From: Eutrophocola sp964629325
GTDB taxonomy: Bacteria; Pseudomonadota; Gammaproteobacteria; Pseudomonadales; Pseudohongiellaceae
NCBI GenBank assembly: GCA_964629325.1
Contig: CAZVSC010000030.1
Span: forward strand, 1 to 34,399
DNA: 34,399 nt
Direction of reading: 5' to 3'
The notes below the pieces were generated by a model. It saw only the letters and a list, made by a program, of their open reading frames with translations, searched no databases and was not told where the DNA came from. Of this stretch, positions 1-7,616 are shown piece after piece. The translations under genes were made by a program, and so were the position numbers. Every line of letters starts with the position of its first letter. The first letter of the stretch is position 1.

Positions 1-47
1 ATAACCTGAAAAATGAGTAATACTGAGCAATACAAAGCTATTGTGTA

Positions 48-134
48 TGGTACCGGAGGCCGGACTTGAACCGGCACGCTTTTAAGGGCATCGGATTTTG
101 AATCCGACGTGTCTACCAATTTCACCACTCCGGC
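48..134 (-). tRNA. tRNA-Leu (anticodon CAA)
   Basis: Read on the minus strand this folds as an 87-nt class II tRNA with the CCA end encoded (48-50). The acceptor arm GCCGGAG pairs with CTCCGGT apart from a terminal G-U. The anticodon stem TCGGA/TCCGA closes the loop TTCAAAA, giving anticodon CAA (plus-strand bases 98-100), which reads the UUG leucine codon. The T arm is GCCGG-TTCAAGT-CCGGC, and the variable region of about 15 nt is longer than in class I tRNAs, as expected for leucine. It diverges from queA. Confidence 0.96.
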
Positions 135-162
135 ATTGAACTGGCATGGATAGCAGGTGCGA

Positions 163-195
163 ATTATAGCAGTCACCTGCCACTGTGCCTATAAT
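163..195. promoter_or_regulatory. Divergent promoter region of tRNA-Leu and queA
   Basis: A perfect TATAAT lies on the minus strand (plus-strand 163-168), placed to start transcription about 20 nt before the mature tRNA end. Another TATAAT lies on the plus strand at 190-195, about 30 nt before the queA start. No convincing -35 hexamer is visible for either. A 7-bp inverted repeat, GCAGGTG (154-160) and CACCTGC (173-179 or one base off), brackets the tRNA -10 box. The -10 assignments rest on consensus and position only. Confidence 0.45.
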
Positions 196-224
196 GGCCA
201 ACTTTTCCCGGACCGGTAAAGCCC

Positions 225-1247
225 GTGAAACTGAGCGACTTTCATTTTGACCTCCCCGAAGCCCTGATAGCCCATTATCCGACCGCAAACAGGACGGACA
301 GCAGGCTCTTATGCATGGACAGGGCATCAGGCGCGGTCTCGCACCGGCGTTTTCCCGACCTGTTGGACCAGTTGCAGCCCGACGACCTCATGGTCTTCAA
401 CAATACCCGTGTGATTCCTGCCCGCTTGTTTGGCACCAAGGTCACGGGCGGCCAGGTGGAAGTGCTGCTGGAGAGAGTGACCGGTGACAACCAGGCGGTT
501 GCGCAGATCCGGGCCAGCAAGTCGCCCAAGCCGGGCAGCATCCTGCTGTTCGAAACAGATGGCATGAAGTACGAGGCGGAGGTTTTGGGCCGCGATGAAG
601 GCTTCTTCCTGCTCAGGTTTTCGGCCCCGGTCATGACCATTGCCGAAAAGGCCGGGCACATGCCGCTGCCTCCCTATATCCAGCGTGCGGACGAACTGGC
701 CGACCGTGAGCGTTACCAGACCGTATACGGTACGAAGCAGGGGGCGGTCGCCGCACCGACAGCCGGCCTGCATTTTGATGAATCCCTGATGGCGGCCATT
801 CGGGAGAAAGGGGTCGAAACCGCCATGGTGACGCTGCATGTGGGGGCCGGAACTTTCCAGCCTGTGCGTACGGAAACCATCGAGGAGCACACCATGCATG
901 CGGAATTCCTGGAAGTGAACGAGCAGGTGTGCGACCAGGTGAACGCCTGTCGGCTGCGCGGCGGCAGGGTCATCGCCGTGGGCACCACATCGGTGCGCTG
1001 CCTGGAGACGGCGGCAGCGTCCGGGGAGATGCAGCCCTATCTTGGGGATACGCGCATCTTCATCTATCCCGGCTATGACTTCCATGCCGTCGATGCCCTG
1101 GTGACCAATTTCCACCTGCCGGAATCGACGCTCATCATGCTGGTGTCGGCGTTTGCGGGACGTGAAAACGTGCTTGACGCCTATGCTGAAGCCGTCAGGG
1201 AACAGTACCGGTTTTTCAGTTATGGGGATGCGATGTTTATCGGCTGA
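225..1247 (+). CDS. queA: S-adenosylmethionine:tRNA ribosyltransferase-isomerase QueA
   Basis: QueA transfers and isomerises the ribose of S-adenosylmethionine onto preQ1 at the wobble base (G34) of tRNAs with GUN anticodons, forming epoxyqueuosine, the penultimate step of queuosine synthesis. The 340-residue protein is full length for the family and begins with the typical MKLSDFHFDLPEALIAHYP-like start; internal family motifs include AAPTAGLHF, HVGAGTFQPV and the C-terminal TNFHLPEST. Translation starts at a GTG; no strong Shine-Dalgarno is visible. Its partner tgt lies 2.9 kb downstream rather than adjacent, because pyk and mdh intervene. Confidence 0.97.
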   Translation: MKLSDFHFDLPEALIAHYPTANRTDSRLLCMDRASGAVSHRRFPDLLDQLQPDDLMVFNNTRVIPARLFGTKVTGGQVEVLLERVTGDNQAVAQIRASKSPKPGSILLFETDGMKYEAEVLGRDEGFFLLRFSAPVMTIAEKAGHMPLPPYIQRADELADRERYQTVYGTKQGAVAAPTAGLHFDESLMAAIREKGVETAMVTLHVGAGTFQPVRTETIEEHTMHAEFLEVNEQVCDQVNACRLRGGRVIAVGTTSVRCLETAAASGEMQPYLGDTRIFIYPGYDFHAVDALVTNFHLPESTLIMLVSAFAGRENVLDAYAEAVREQYRFFSYGDAMFIG

Positions 1248-1293
1248 GCCTTCCAGGGAAGGTGAGGCGGCGCGGGTAATGGTGTTTGCGCGT

Positions 1294-1455
1294 TTTCGAT
1301 AAAGGGATAAAACGATAAAGCGCAATTATTTGAGTCTTGGTGAACGGGCATATTTCGCAGTCTAAAAAGGTTTCACTGCAACGCGGGGATTAAACGAAGC
1401 ATTGCCGATCTCGTCATACGCTTTATCCCTTTATCGTTTTATCCCTTTATCGAAA
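1294..1455. repeat. Inverted 8-bp-unit array between queA and pyk
   Basis: Two facing arms form a perfect 27-bp inverted repeat, 1294-1320 against 1429-1455, separated by 108 nt. The arms are built of 8-bp words of the form YTTTATCS: three units in the left arm (1297-1320, read on the minus strand) and four in the right arm (1421-1452: CTTTATCC, CTTTATCG, TTTTATCC, CTTTATCG). The arms are markedly A/T-richer than their surroundings. The site lies between the 3' ends of two convergent genes, so a bidirectional transcript-end structure is possible. The 108-nt middle shows no gene or promoter that I can recognise. Confidence 0.85.
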
Positions 1456-1468
1456 TTACCTTAAACGA

Positions 1469-2878
1469 TCAGGGTATATACCGCACCTGGATGCCGACGC
1501 TGTCCTGATCGATCAACAAGTCCGATATCACGACGACCGTGTCCCCGGTCATGAAACCGGCCTTTTCCTTCAGCACCTTGAAGGCGCGGCTCAGGGTTTC
1601 CTCGGGCTCCTTGCTGAACTCGATCTTGAAGGGAAACAGGTTGCGGTTGAGCGTCATCAGGCGCCTGGTCAGGCCAATGTTGGTGAAGGCGTAAATGGGC
1701 GTTCCCGGATGGGCATTGGTGACGAAGTTTGCCATGGTGCCGCTGCGCGTGACGCAAAGAATGCCTTTGACGCGCATGTCGTCGGCCAGTTCTGCCGCAT
1801 TGGCGGCCAGGTGTTCCTTGTCCGTGCTCTTGATCAGCTGCTCGGTAAAACGCAGGCCGCGTTTGCTTTCCGCGGCCAGGGCGATGTCGTTGAGGTACTT
1901 GATGCAGCGAATCGGGTGCTTGCCTACAGTTGTTTCACCGGAAAGCATCACGGCATCGGCTTCCTCGTAGACCGCGTTGGCGACGTCGGTCACCTCCGCC
2001 CGGGTCGGTATCGGGTTCTCGATCATGGATTCCAGCAGGTGGGTTGCGACGATGACGCGACGTCCGTTCTCCGCACACAGGCGTACGATCCGACGCTGCA
2101 CGTTGGGCAGCTCAGCCAGGTCGATTTCCACGCCGAGATCGCCGCGTGCGACCATGATGCCGTCAGAGACAGCGATGATTTCCTCGAGATTGCGCAGGCC
2201 CTGCTGGTCCTCGATCTTGGCGATCACTTTCATGGCGGCGGCGCGTTCCGGGTTCGCCTGCACCATCAGCTCCCGCAATTCGACAACATCCTTCGCTTCG
2301 CGCACGAAGGACAGCGCGATGAAATCGACTTCGCGCTCCATGGCGAACAGGATGTCCTCGCGGTCCTTGGTGGTCAGCGAGGGCAGGTTGACGCGAATGC
2401 CCGGCAGGTTGACGTGCTTCTTGCTGCCCAGCACGCCGCCGTCCAGCACCTTGCAGCGCATGATCGGCGGATTTTTCTCCAGCACCTCGAGATTGATGAG
2501 GCCGTTGTCGACGGTGATCTTGTCACCCACTTTGACGGTGTCGATCAATTCGTCATAGTTGATACGGAACGAGGACTCCTCGACATCGATGCCGTCACGC
2601 ACCGATATGGAAATTTCATCGCCGGTTTTCAGGTTGAGATCGTTTTCCAGGACGCTCGTCCTGATTTCCGGCCCCTGGGTGTCGAGCAGGATGCCGACGG
2701 GGTAGGTGGTGTGCTTGTTGAGCTCGACGATATGTTCAATCATGCGATCGGCCCACTTGTGGGTCGCATGCGACATGTTGAGGCGGATGATGTTCATGCC
2801 GGCCTCGTACATTTGCTGCAGCATCTCGTAATTGCTGGTGGCAGGGCCGATAGTGCAGATGATTTTAGTCTTTCTCAT
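1469..2878 (-). CDS. pyk: Pyruvate kinase
   Basis: Pyruvate kinase converts phosphoenolpyruvate and ADP to pyruvate and ATP in the cytoplasm, the last step of glycolysis. The 469-residue protein starts RKTKIICTIGPAT, the classic N-terminus. It contains NMSHAT, LLDTQGPEIR, the catalytic-lysine region VIAKIEDQQG, the metal/substrate motif GIMVARGDLGVE, and the loop SGETTVGKHP. The C-terminal domain is complete, and the length matches bacterial pyruvate kinases. Whether it is the PykA or PykF type cannot be settled by eye. It is convergent with queA and divergent from mdh, and is not usually found in this neighbourhood. Confidence 0.96.
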   Translation of the reverse strand: MRKTKIICTIGPATSNYEMLQQMYEAGMNIIRLNMSHATHKWADRMIEHIVELNKHTTYPVGILLDTQGPEIRTSVLENDLNLKTGDEISISVRDGIDVEESSFRINYDELIDTVKVGDKITVDNGLINLEVLEKNPPIMRCKVLDGGVLGSKKHVNLPGIRVNLPSLTTKDREDILFAMEREVDFIALSFVREAKDVVELRELMVQANPERAAAMKVIAKIEDQQGLRNLEEIIAVSDGIMVARGDLGVEIDLAELPNVQRRIVRLCAENGRRVIVATHLLESMIENPIPTRAEVTDVANAVYEEADAVMLSGETTVGKHPIRCIKYLNDIALAAESKRGLRFTEQLIKSTDKEHLAANAAELADDMRVKGILCVTRSGTMANFVTNAHPGTPIYAFTNIGLTRRLMTLNRNLFPFKIEFSKEPEETLSRAFKVLKEKAGFMTGDTVVVISDLLIDQDSVGIQVRYIP

Positions 2879-2933
2879 GCCTGATTCACTTCATGGGAAC
2901 GGTCGCATCATAGCATTAAAGTTGGTCTTTCTA

Positions 2934-3018
2934 GGAGCAAGGAACAAGCAGCAAGGGGTTGAAATCCATGAAAACCTGAAAAATTACCCCCTTGTTCCTT
3001 GCTCCTTGTTCCTTGTCC
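2934..3018. repeat. Inverted heptamer array between pyk and mdh
   Basis: The left arm is built of 7-bp units GGAGCAA, GGAACAA and GCAGCAA followed by GGGG (2934-2958). The right arm is CCCCC followed by TTGTTCC, TTGCTCC, TTGTTCC and TTGTCCC (2987-3019). GGAGCAAGGAACAA (2934-2947) is perfectly inverted against TTGTTCCTTGCTCC (2992-3005), and the GGGG and CCCC runs can extend the stem with one unit bulged out. The array lies in the divergent pyk/mdh promoter region. A spurious reading frame through it encodes PLVPCSLFLVP. Confidence 0.85.
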
Positions 3019-3036
3019 CTCGCAAATTGATATAAT
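3006..3036 (+). promoter_or_regulatory. Probable mdh promoter
   Basis: A perfect TATAAT lies at 3031-3036, about 50 bp upstream of the mdh start. The best -35 candidate is TTGTTC at 3006-3011 with a long 19-bp spacer, and it is part of one of the heptamer units of the adjoining repeat array. The -10 box is convincing; the -35 is tentative. Confidence 0.45.
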
Positions 3037-3087
3037 CGCCAGCCGTCAAATTACCCACATATCTCAAATTCAACAGGAATGTTATCG

Positions 3088-4065
3088 ATGAAATCGCCAG
3101 TCAGGGTTGCCGTCACCGGCGCTGCAGGTCAGATCAGTTATTCACTTCTCTTCAGGATCGCCGCCGGCGAAATGCTGGGCAAGGACCAGCCCGTCATCCT
3201 TCAGCTCCTGGAAATCACGCCGGCCCTGGAAGCCCTGAAAGGTGTCACGATGGAGCTCGAGGACTGCGCCTTCCCCCTGGTGCATGGCATCGTCCAGACC
3301 GATGATCCCAATGTCGCCTTCAAGGGTGCCGATTACTGTCTGCTGGTGGGCGCACGTCCGCGCGGACCCGGCATGGAGCGCAAGGACCTGCTGGCAGCCA
3401 ACGCCGCCATCTTCTCCGTCCAGGGCAAGGCCATAAACGACCATGCCAGTCGTGATGTCAGGGTTATCGTCGTCGGCAACCCCGCCAACACCAATGCCCT
3501 GATTGCCTACCGCAATGCCCCGGATCTCAAGCCGGGCCAGTTCACTGCCATGACCCGTCTCGACCATAACCGCGCCATGGCGCAGCTGGCCGGCAAGACC
3601 GGCAAGCACACCACGGACGTGGAAAGCATGATCATCTGGGGCAACCACTCCGCCACCCAGTATCCCGACATCCATCACTGCAAGGTGGACGGCAAGGATG
3701 CGACCGGCCTGGTTGACCAGGATTGGGTGGCCAAGGATTTCATCCCGACCGTGCAGCAGCGCGGCGCCGCCATCATCAAGGCACGAGGACTGTCCAGTGC
3801 CGCATCCGCCGCCAATGCAGCCATCGAGCACATGCGCGACTGGGCGCTTGGCACGAACGGCAAAATCGTCAGCATGGCGATTCCGTCCGACGGCAGCTAC
3901 GGTATTCCCGAGGGCCTGGTATATTCCTATCCGGTCACCTGTGCCAATGGCGAGTACACCATCGTGCAGGGACTCAAGATCAACGATTTCAGCCGTGACC
4001 TGATGGACAAGACCGCAGCCGAACTTTCCGAGGAAAGGGACGGCGTCAAGGATCTTCTGCCCTGA
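3088..4065 (+). CDS. mdh: Malate dehydrogenase (NAD-dependent, LDH/MDH superfamily type 2)
   Basis: Malate dehydrogenase interconverts malate and oxaloacetate with NAD in the TCA cycle. The 325-residue protein shows the Rossmann start VRVAVTGAAGQISYSLLFRIA, the VGNPANTNA nucleotide-binding segment, RLDHNRA with the catalytic Asp/Arg region, and WGNHSATQYPD with the catalytic His. This pattern is the long-loop 'type 2' malate dehydrogenase seen in many proteobacteria, rather than the E. coli type. I chose the ATG at 3088, because AGGA at 3075-3078 is 9 nt away; an in-frame ATG at 3079 would abut that Shine-Dalgarno. Confidence 0.97.
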   Translation: MKSPVRVAVTGAAGQISYSLLFRIAAGEMLGKDQPVILQLLEITPALEALKGVTMELEDCAFPLVHGIVQTDDPNVAFKGADYCLLVGARPRGPGMERKDLLAANAAIFSVQGKAINDHASRDVRVIVVGNPANTNALIAYRNAPDLKPGQFTAMTRLDHNRAMAQLAGKTGKHTTDVESMIIWGNHSATQYPDIHHCKVDGKDATGLVDQDWVAKDFIPTVQQRGAAIIKARGLSSAASAANAAIEHMRDWALGTNGKIVSMAIPSDGSYGIPEGLVYSYPVTCANGEYTIVQGLKINDFSRDLMDKTAAELSEERDGVKDLLP

Positions 4066-4071
4066 ACCAGT

Positions 4072-4149
4072 CACAAGCCGCAAGCCACAAGCCGCAAGTA
4101 AATTCGGATACGCACCCCCTTGCGGCTTGAAGCTTGAGGCTTGAGGCTT
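4072..4149. repeat. Inverted heptamer array between mdh and tgt
   Basis: The left arm has units CACAAGC, CGCAAGC, CACAAGC and CGCAAG (4072-4098). The right arm has CTTGCGG, CTTGAAG, CTTGAGG, CTTGAGG and CTT (4119-4149). CAAGCCGCAAG (4088-4098) is perfectly inverted against CTTGCGGCTTG (4119-4129) across a 20-nt loop. The array fills almost the whole 86-bp spacer between mdh and tgt. The junction ACCCCCTTG (4114-4122) is identical to that at 2986-2994 in the pyk/mdh array, although the units differ. Confidence 0.88.
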
Positions 4150-4151
4150 TC

Positions 4152-5267
4152 ATGCAATTCCAGATTACCCATACCGATGCCGTCGCACGCCGCGGGAAAT
4201 TAACCTTTCCCCGCGGTGTCGTTGAAACGCCGGCCTTCATGCCCTGCGGCACTTACGGCTCCGTGAAGGGGATGACGCCAGACCAGGTCGCCGACAGTGG
4301 CGCACAGATCCTGCTGGGCAATACCTTTCACCTGATGCTGCGCCCGGGGACGGACGTCATCCGCAAACACGGCGACCTGCATGACTTCATGGGCTGGAAC
4401 AAGCCCATCCTCACCGACTCCGGCGGCTTCCAGGTATTCAGTCTCGGGGAGTTGCGCAAAATTTCGGAGGCGGGAGTCGAATTCCGGTCACCGGTAAATG
4501 GTGACAAGGTGTTCCTGAGTCCAGAATCCTCCATTGCCGTCCAGCATGCCCTGGGGTCCGACATCGTCATGGTCTTCGACGAATGCACCCCGTATCCGGC
4601 CACGGAGGCGGAGGCGCGTGCATCCATGGAACTGTCCATGCGCTGGGCCAGGCGCTGCAAGGAGGCGCACGGTGATGCACCGGGTGCGCTGTTCGGCATC
4701 GTGCAGGGCGGCATGTATCCGGCCCTGCGCCTGGAGTCCCTGCAGGCCCTGACGGAAATCGGCTTTGATGGTTACGCCATCGGCGGCATGTCCGTGGGCG
4801 AGCCCAAGGAGGAAATGTGGGCGGTCCTGGATGTGCTGGTCCGGGAAATGCCGGCCGACAGACCGCGCTACCTGATGGGCGTTGGCACACCGTCCGACCT
4901 GGTGGGCGCGGTGGAGCGGGGCGTGGACATGTTCGATTGCGTCATGCCGACCCGCAATGCCAGGAACGCCTACCTGTTCACTTCACAGGGTCTGCTCAAG
5001 CTGCGCAATAGCCGCTACCGCGACGACCTGGCGCCGATCGACGTAAATTGTGCCTGCTACACTTGTAAAAACTTCAGCCGGTCCTATCTACACCATATGG
5101 ACAAGTGCAAGGAGATGCTGGGCGCGGTGCTCAACACCATCCACAACCTGCACTATTACCAGCGCCTCATGGCTGATTTGCGCAGCGCAATAGAACAGGG
5201 TACATTGGCCGACTTCGCGAAATCCTTCCACGCCGAACAGCGGATTCTGGAGGGGTTGCAGGACTGA
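4152..5267 (+). CDS. tgt: tRNA-guanine transglycosylase
   Basis: Tgt exchanges G34 of tRNAs with GUN anticodons for preQ1, upstream of QueA in queuosine synthesis. The 371-residue protein carries TPAFMPCGTYGSVK near the start, the substrate loop TDSGGFQVFSLG, FDECTPYP, and MFDCVMPTRNARNAY with the catalytic Asp. The C-terminal zinc site reads CACYTC followed by a downstream HH. The start is the ATG at 4152. An upstream in-frame TTG (4134) lies inside the repeat array and is unlikely. GAGG at 4143-4146, part of the last repeat unit, is the best Shine-Dalgarno, so the array seems to provide the ribosome-binding site. Confidence 0.97.
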   Translation: MQFQITHTDAVARRGKLTFPRGVVETPAFMPCGTYGSVKGMTPDQVADSGAQILLGNTFHLMLRPGTDVIRKHGDLHDFMGWNKPILTDSGGFQVFSLGELRKISEAGVEFRSPVNGDKVFLSPESSIAVQHALGSDIVMVFDECTPYPATEAEARASMELSMRWARRCKEAHGDAPGALFGIVQGGMYPALRLESLQALTEIGFDGYAIGGMSVGEPKEEMWAVLDVLVREMPADRPRYLMGVGTPSDLVGAVERGVDMFDCVMPTRNARNAYLFTSQGLLKLRNSRYRDDLAPIDVNCACYTCKNFSRSYLHHMDKCKEMLGAVLNTIHNLHYYQRLMADLRSAIEQGTLADFAKSFHAEQRILEGLQD

Positions 5268-5354
5268 CCAGCCGTGTCAGCAAGCCGTATTCGGGCCATG
5301 CGCCAAGCGTTAATATTGTCCAAATAACTGTAATAACAACATTCGGGGATGCTT

Positions 5355-5687
5355 ATGGATTTCTTTATCAGTTCCGCCTACGCACAGGCAGAGGCAGGCG
5401 CTCAGCAGCCTTCCGCGATCTTCAACATCATCTTCTTCGGCGGCTTTGCCCTGATCTTCTATTTCCTGATCTGGCGTCCGCAGTCCAAGCGCGCCAAGGA
5501 GCACAAGGACCTGATGTCGAGCCTTAACAAGGGTGATGAAGTGATGACCAACGGCGGCATCCTCGGCAAGCTGACCAAGGTCGATGAGACCTATATCGTC
5601 CTGCAGATCAATGACAACGTCGAGATCAAGATGCAGAAGTCAGCGATCGCAGCCGTCCTGCCGAAGGGCACCATCAAGTCGATATAA
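5355..5687 (+). CDS. yajC: Sec translocon accessory subunit YajC
   Basis: YajC is the small inner-membrane partner of SecDF and YidC in protein export. It has 110 residues with a short periplasmic N-terminus (MDFFISSAYAQ), one membrane segment at about residues 22-40 ending in the conserved FLIWRPQSKR, and a cytoplasmic domain with KGDEVMTNGG and the C-terminal VLPKGTIKSI, closely similar in layout to E. coli YajC. I chose the ATG at 5355, because GGGGA at 5345-5349 is properly spaced from it; the upstream ATG at 5349 overlaps that element. It is followed immediately by secD and secF. Confidence 0.95.
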   Translation: MDFFISSAYAQAEAGAQQPSAIFNIIFFGGFALIFYFLIWRPQSKRAKEHKDLMSSLNKGDEVMTNGGILGKLTKVDETYIVLQINDNVEIKMQKSAIAAVLPKGTIKSI

Positions 5688-5720
5688 AGGCTTTTCCACG
5701 AGAGTTCCCGGATACCACTC

Positions 5721-7613
5721 ATGCTGAACAAATACCCGCTCTGGAAAAATCTTCTGATCATCGCTGTCACGCTGCTGGCGCTTGTCTATGCGGCGCCAAA
5801 TTTCTACGCACCTGACCCGGCGATCCAGATTTCCCACGACGACGGCATCGTTGACCAGAGTGCAATCGACAGCGCCACCTTTGCCCTGGGCGCCGACGGT
5901 ATCGAATTCTTCGACCCCGTCATCGATGACGGCATCGGTCTTATCCGCCTGCGCAACGGTGATGACCAGAGCCGGGCCCAGCAAATCATCAACCTGGCCT
6001 TGCCGGACGAATACATCGTGGCGCTGAACCTGGCCCCCAATACACCGTCCTGGCTGCAGTCCATGGGCGCGGGCCCGATGACTTACGGTCTCGACCTGCA
6101 GGGCGGCGTGCACTTCCTGATGGAAGTGGACCTCGATGCCGCAGTCAACAAACAGCTTAACGATTCCATCGCTACCATGCGCACCCTGTTCAGGGAAGAG
6201 GGGCTGCGTTATCGGCCGCCTCTGGACGTGGATGCACAGAACCGTATTGTCATCCGCTTCACCGATGCCGAAACCCGTTCGTCGGCGATCGACGTGATGC
6301 GCGACGAATTCCCCGATTTCCTGTTCCGTACTGCTGAGACCGGCGGCGATTTCCTGCTTTACTACACCATGAGCGACCTGGCTCAGCAGCAGTTGCAGGA
6401 ATACGCGGTACAGCAGAACCTCACGACCCTGCGTTCACGTGTCGACGAACTTGGCGTGAAGGAGCCCAACGTGGCGCCGATGGGCACCGACCGCATCATC
6501 ATCGAGCTGCCGGGCATCCAGGACACCACCCGCGCGAAGGACCTGATCAGCGCCGTGGCGACGCTGCAGTTCCATCTTGTCGCCGAACCAGGGGCCGCGC
6601 CGGGGACCACGCTTGAATACAATGATCCCGATGGCCTGCCATTGCTGATCGAAAGGGAGATCATCGTCAGCGGCGAGAATGTCACCAACGCCCAGTCCGC
6701 TTTCGATCCGCAGACCAGCCTGCCCCAGGTAAACCTGTCGATGGATGCCGTGGGGGCAAGGCGCATCAACGAAATCACCCGCGCCAATATCGGCAGGCGC
6801 ATGGCGATCCTGCTGATAGAGACCAAGACCCGTTCGGTGACGGTGCGCGATGAAAACGGTGAACTGGTCACCCGCTCCGAACCCTATGTCGAGGAACGCG
6901 TGATTTCTGCGCCGGTAATCCAGTCCGCCCTTGGCCGCCAGTTCCGCATCACCGGCGTGGCGGCCAATGAAGCCAACGACCTGGCGCTGCTGATTCGCTC
7001 CGGCGCCCTGGCTGCCCCCATGTATTTCCTCGAGGAATATGCCATCGGCCCGAGCCTGGGCCAGGACAATATTGACAAGGGCCTGTTGTCGGTGGAGATC
7101 GGCCTCGGACTGGTGGTTGCTTTCATGCTGGTCTGGTACCGGGTTGCCGGAATCGCGGCGAACATTGCGCTGGCGGTGAACCTGATATTGATTGTTGCGA
7201 TCATGTCGATAATCGGCGCAACGCTCACACTGCCCGGCATAGCGGGTATCGTGCTGATCGTGGGTATGGCGGTGGATGCCAACGTGCTCATCTTCGGCAG
7301 GATACGTGAAGAATTGAAAGAAGGCATGCCAGTGCAGAAAGCCATCGACAACGGTTTCGGACGCGCCTTTATCACCATTTTCGATGCCAACATCACCACC
7401 TTCCTGGTTGCGATCATCCTGTATTCGATTGGTACCGGCCCGGTGCGCGGGTTCGCAGTGACCCTGTCCATTGGCATCATCACGTCCATGTTCACCGCCA
7501 TCATGGTGACCAGGGCGATCATCAACCTGATTTACGGCGGGCGTAATGTGAAGAGCATTTCCATTGGCGCGAAAATCACGCCACCGCAAGCCAGACCGGC
7601 AACCGAGGTTTAA
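5721..7613 (+). CDS. secD: Protein translocase subunit SecD
   Basis: SecD forms a complex with SecF that uses the proton gradient to pull preproteins across the inner membrane after SecA-driven insertion. The 630-residue protein has an N-terminal membrane anchor (about residues 9-25), a large periplasmic domain including DLQGGVHFLMEVD, and a cluster of C-terminal membrane helices from about residue 450. Conserved RND-type motifs include GIVLIVGMAVDANVLIFGR and the region around DANITTFLVAIIL. The length is normal for gammaproteobacteria. The spacer to secF is only 3 bp. Confidence 0.97.
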   Translation: MLNKYPLWKNLLIIAVTLLALVYAAPNFYAPDPAIQISHDDGIVDQSAIDSATFALGADGIEFFDPVIDDGIGLIRLRNGDDQSRAQQIINLALPDEYIVALNLAPNTPSWLQSMGAGPMTYGLDLQGGVHFLMEVDLDAAVNKQLNDSIATMRTLFREEGLRYRPPLDVDAQNRIVIRFTDAETRSSAIDVMRDEFPDFLFRTAETGGDFLLYYTMSDLAQQQLQEYAVQQNLTTLRSRVDELGVKEPNVAPMGTDRIIIELPGIQDTTRAKDLISAVATLQFHLVAEPGAAPGTTLEYNDPDGLPLLIEREIIVSGENVTNAQSAFDPQTSLPQVNLSMDAVGARRINEITRANIGRRMAILLIETKTRSVTVRDENGELVTRSEPYVEERVISAPVIQSALGRQFRITGVAANEANDLALLIRSGALAAPMYFLEEYAIGPSLGQDNIDKGLLSVEIGLGLVVAFMLVWYRVAGIAANIALAVNLILIVAIMSIIGATLTLPGIAGIVLIVGMAVDANVLIFGRIREELKEGMPVQKAIDNGFGRAFITIFDANITTFLVAIILYSIGTGPVRGFAVTLSIGIITSMFTAIMVTRAIINLIYGGRNVKSISIGAKITPPQARPATEV

Positions 7614-7616
7614 AAC

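Noticed and set aside
327..1325. 332-residue open frame on the minus strand across queA
   Set aside because: It is a shadow of queA with no recognisable motif; its beginning lies in the word array.
1709..2884. 391-residue open frame on the plus strand across pyk
   Set aside because: It is antisense to a full, well-conserved pyruvate kinase; its His/Asp/Gln-rich translation is typical of a codon-bias shadow frame.
2832..3035. 67-residue frame ending PLVPCSLFLVPRKLI
   Set aside because: The C-terminal part is simply the heptamer array translated; it overlaps the pyk 5' end antisense and has no plausible ribosome-binding site.
1294..4149. CRISPR array or integrated mobile element as the source of the repeats
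   Set aside because: Units are 7-8 bp with no spacers of constant length, no cas genes, no transposase, and no target-site duplications that I could see.
6435..7589. 384-residue minus-strand frame across secD
   Set aside because: Shadow of secD; the composition is low in hydrophobic core residues and shows no family motif.
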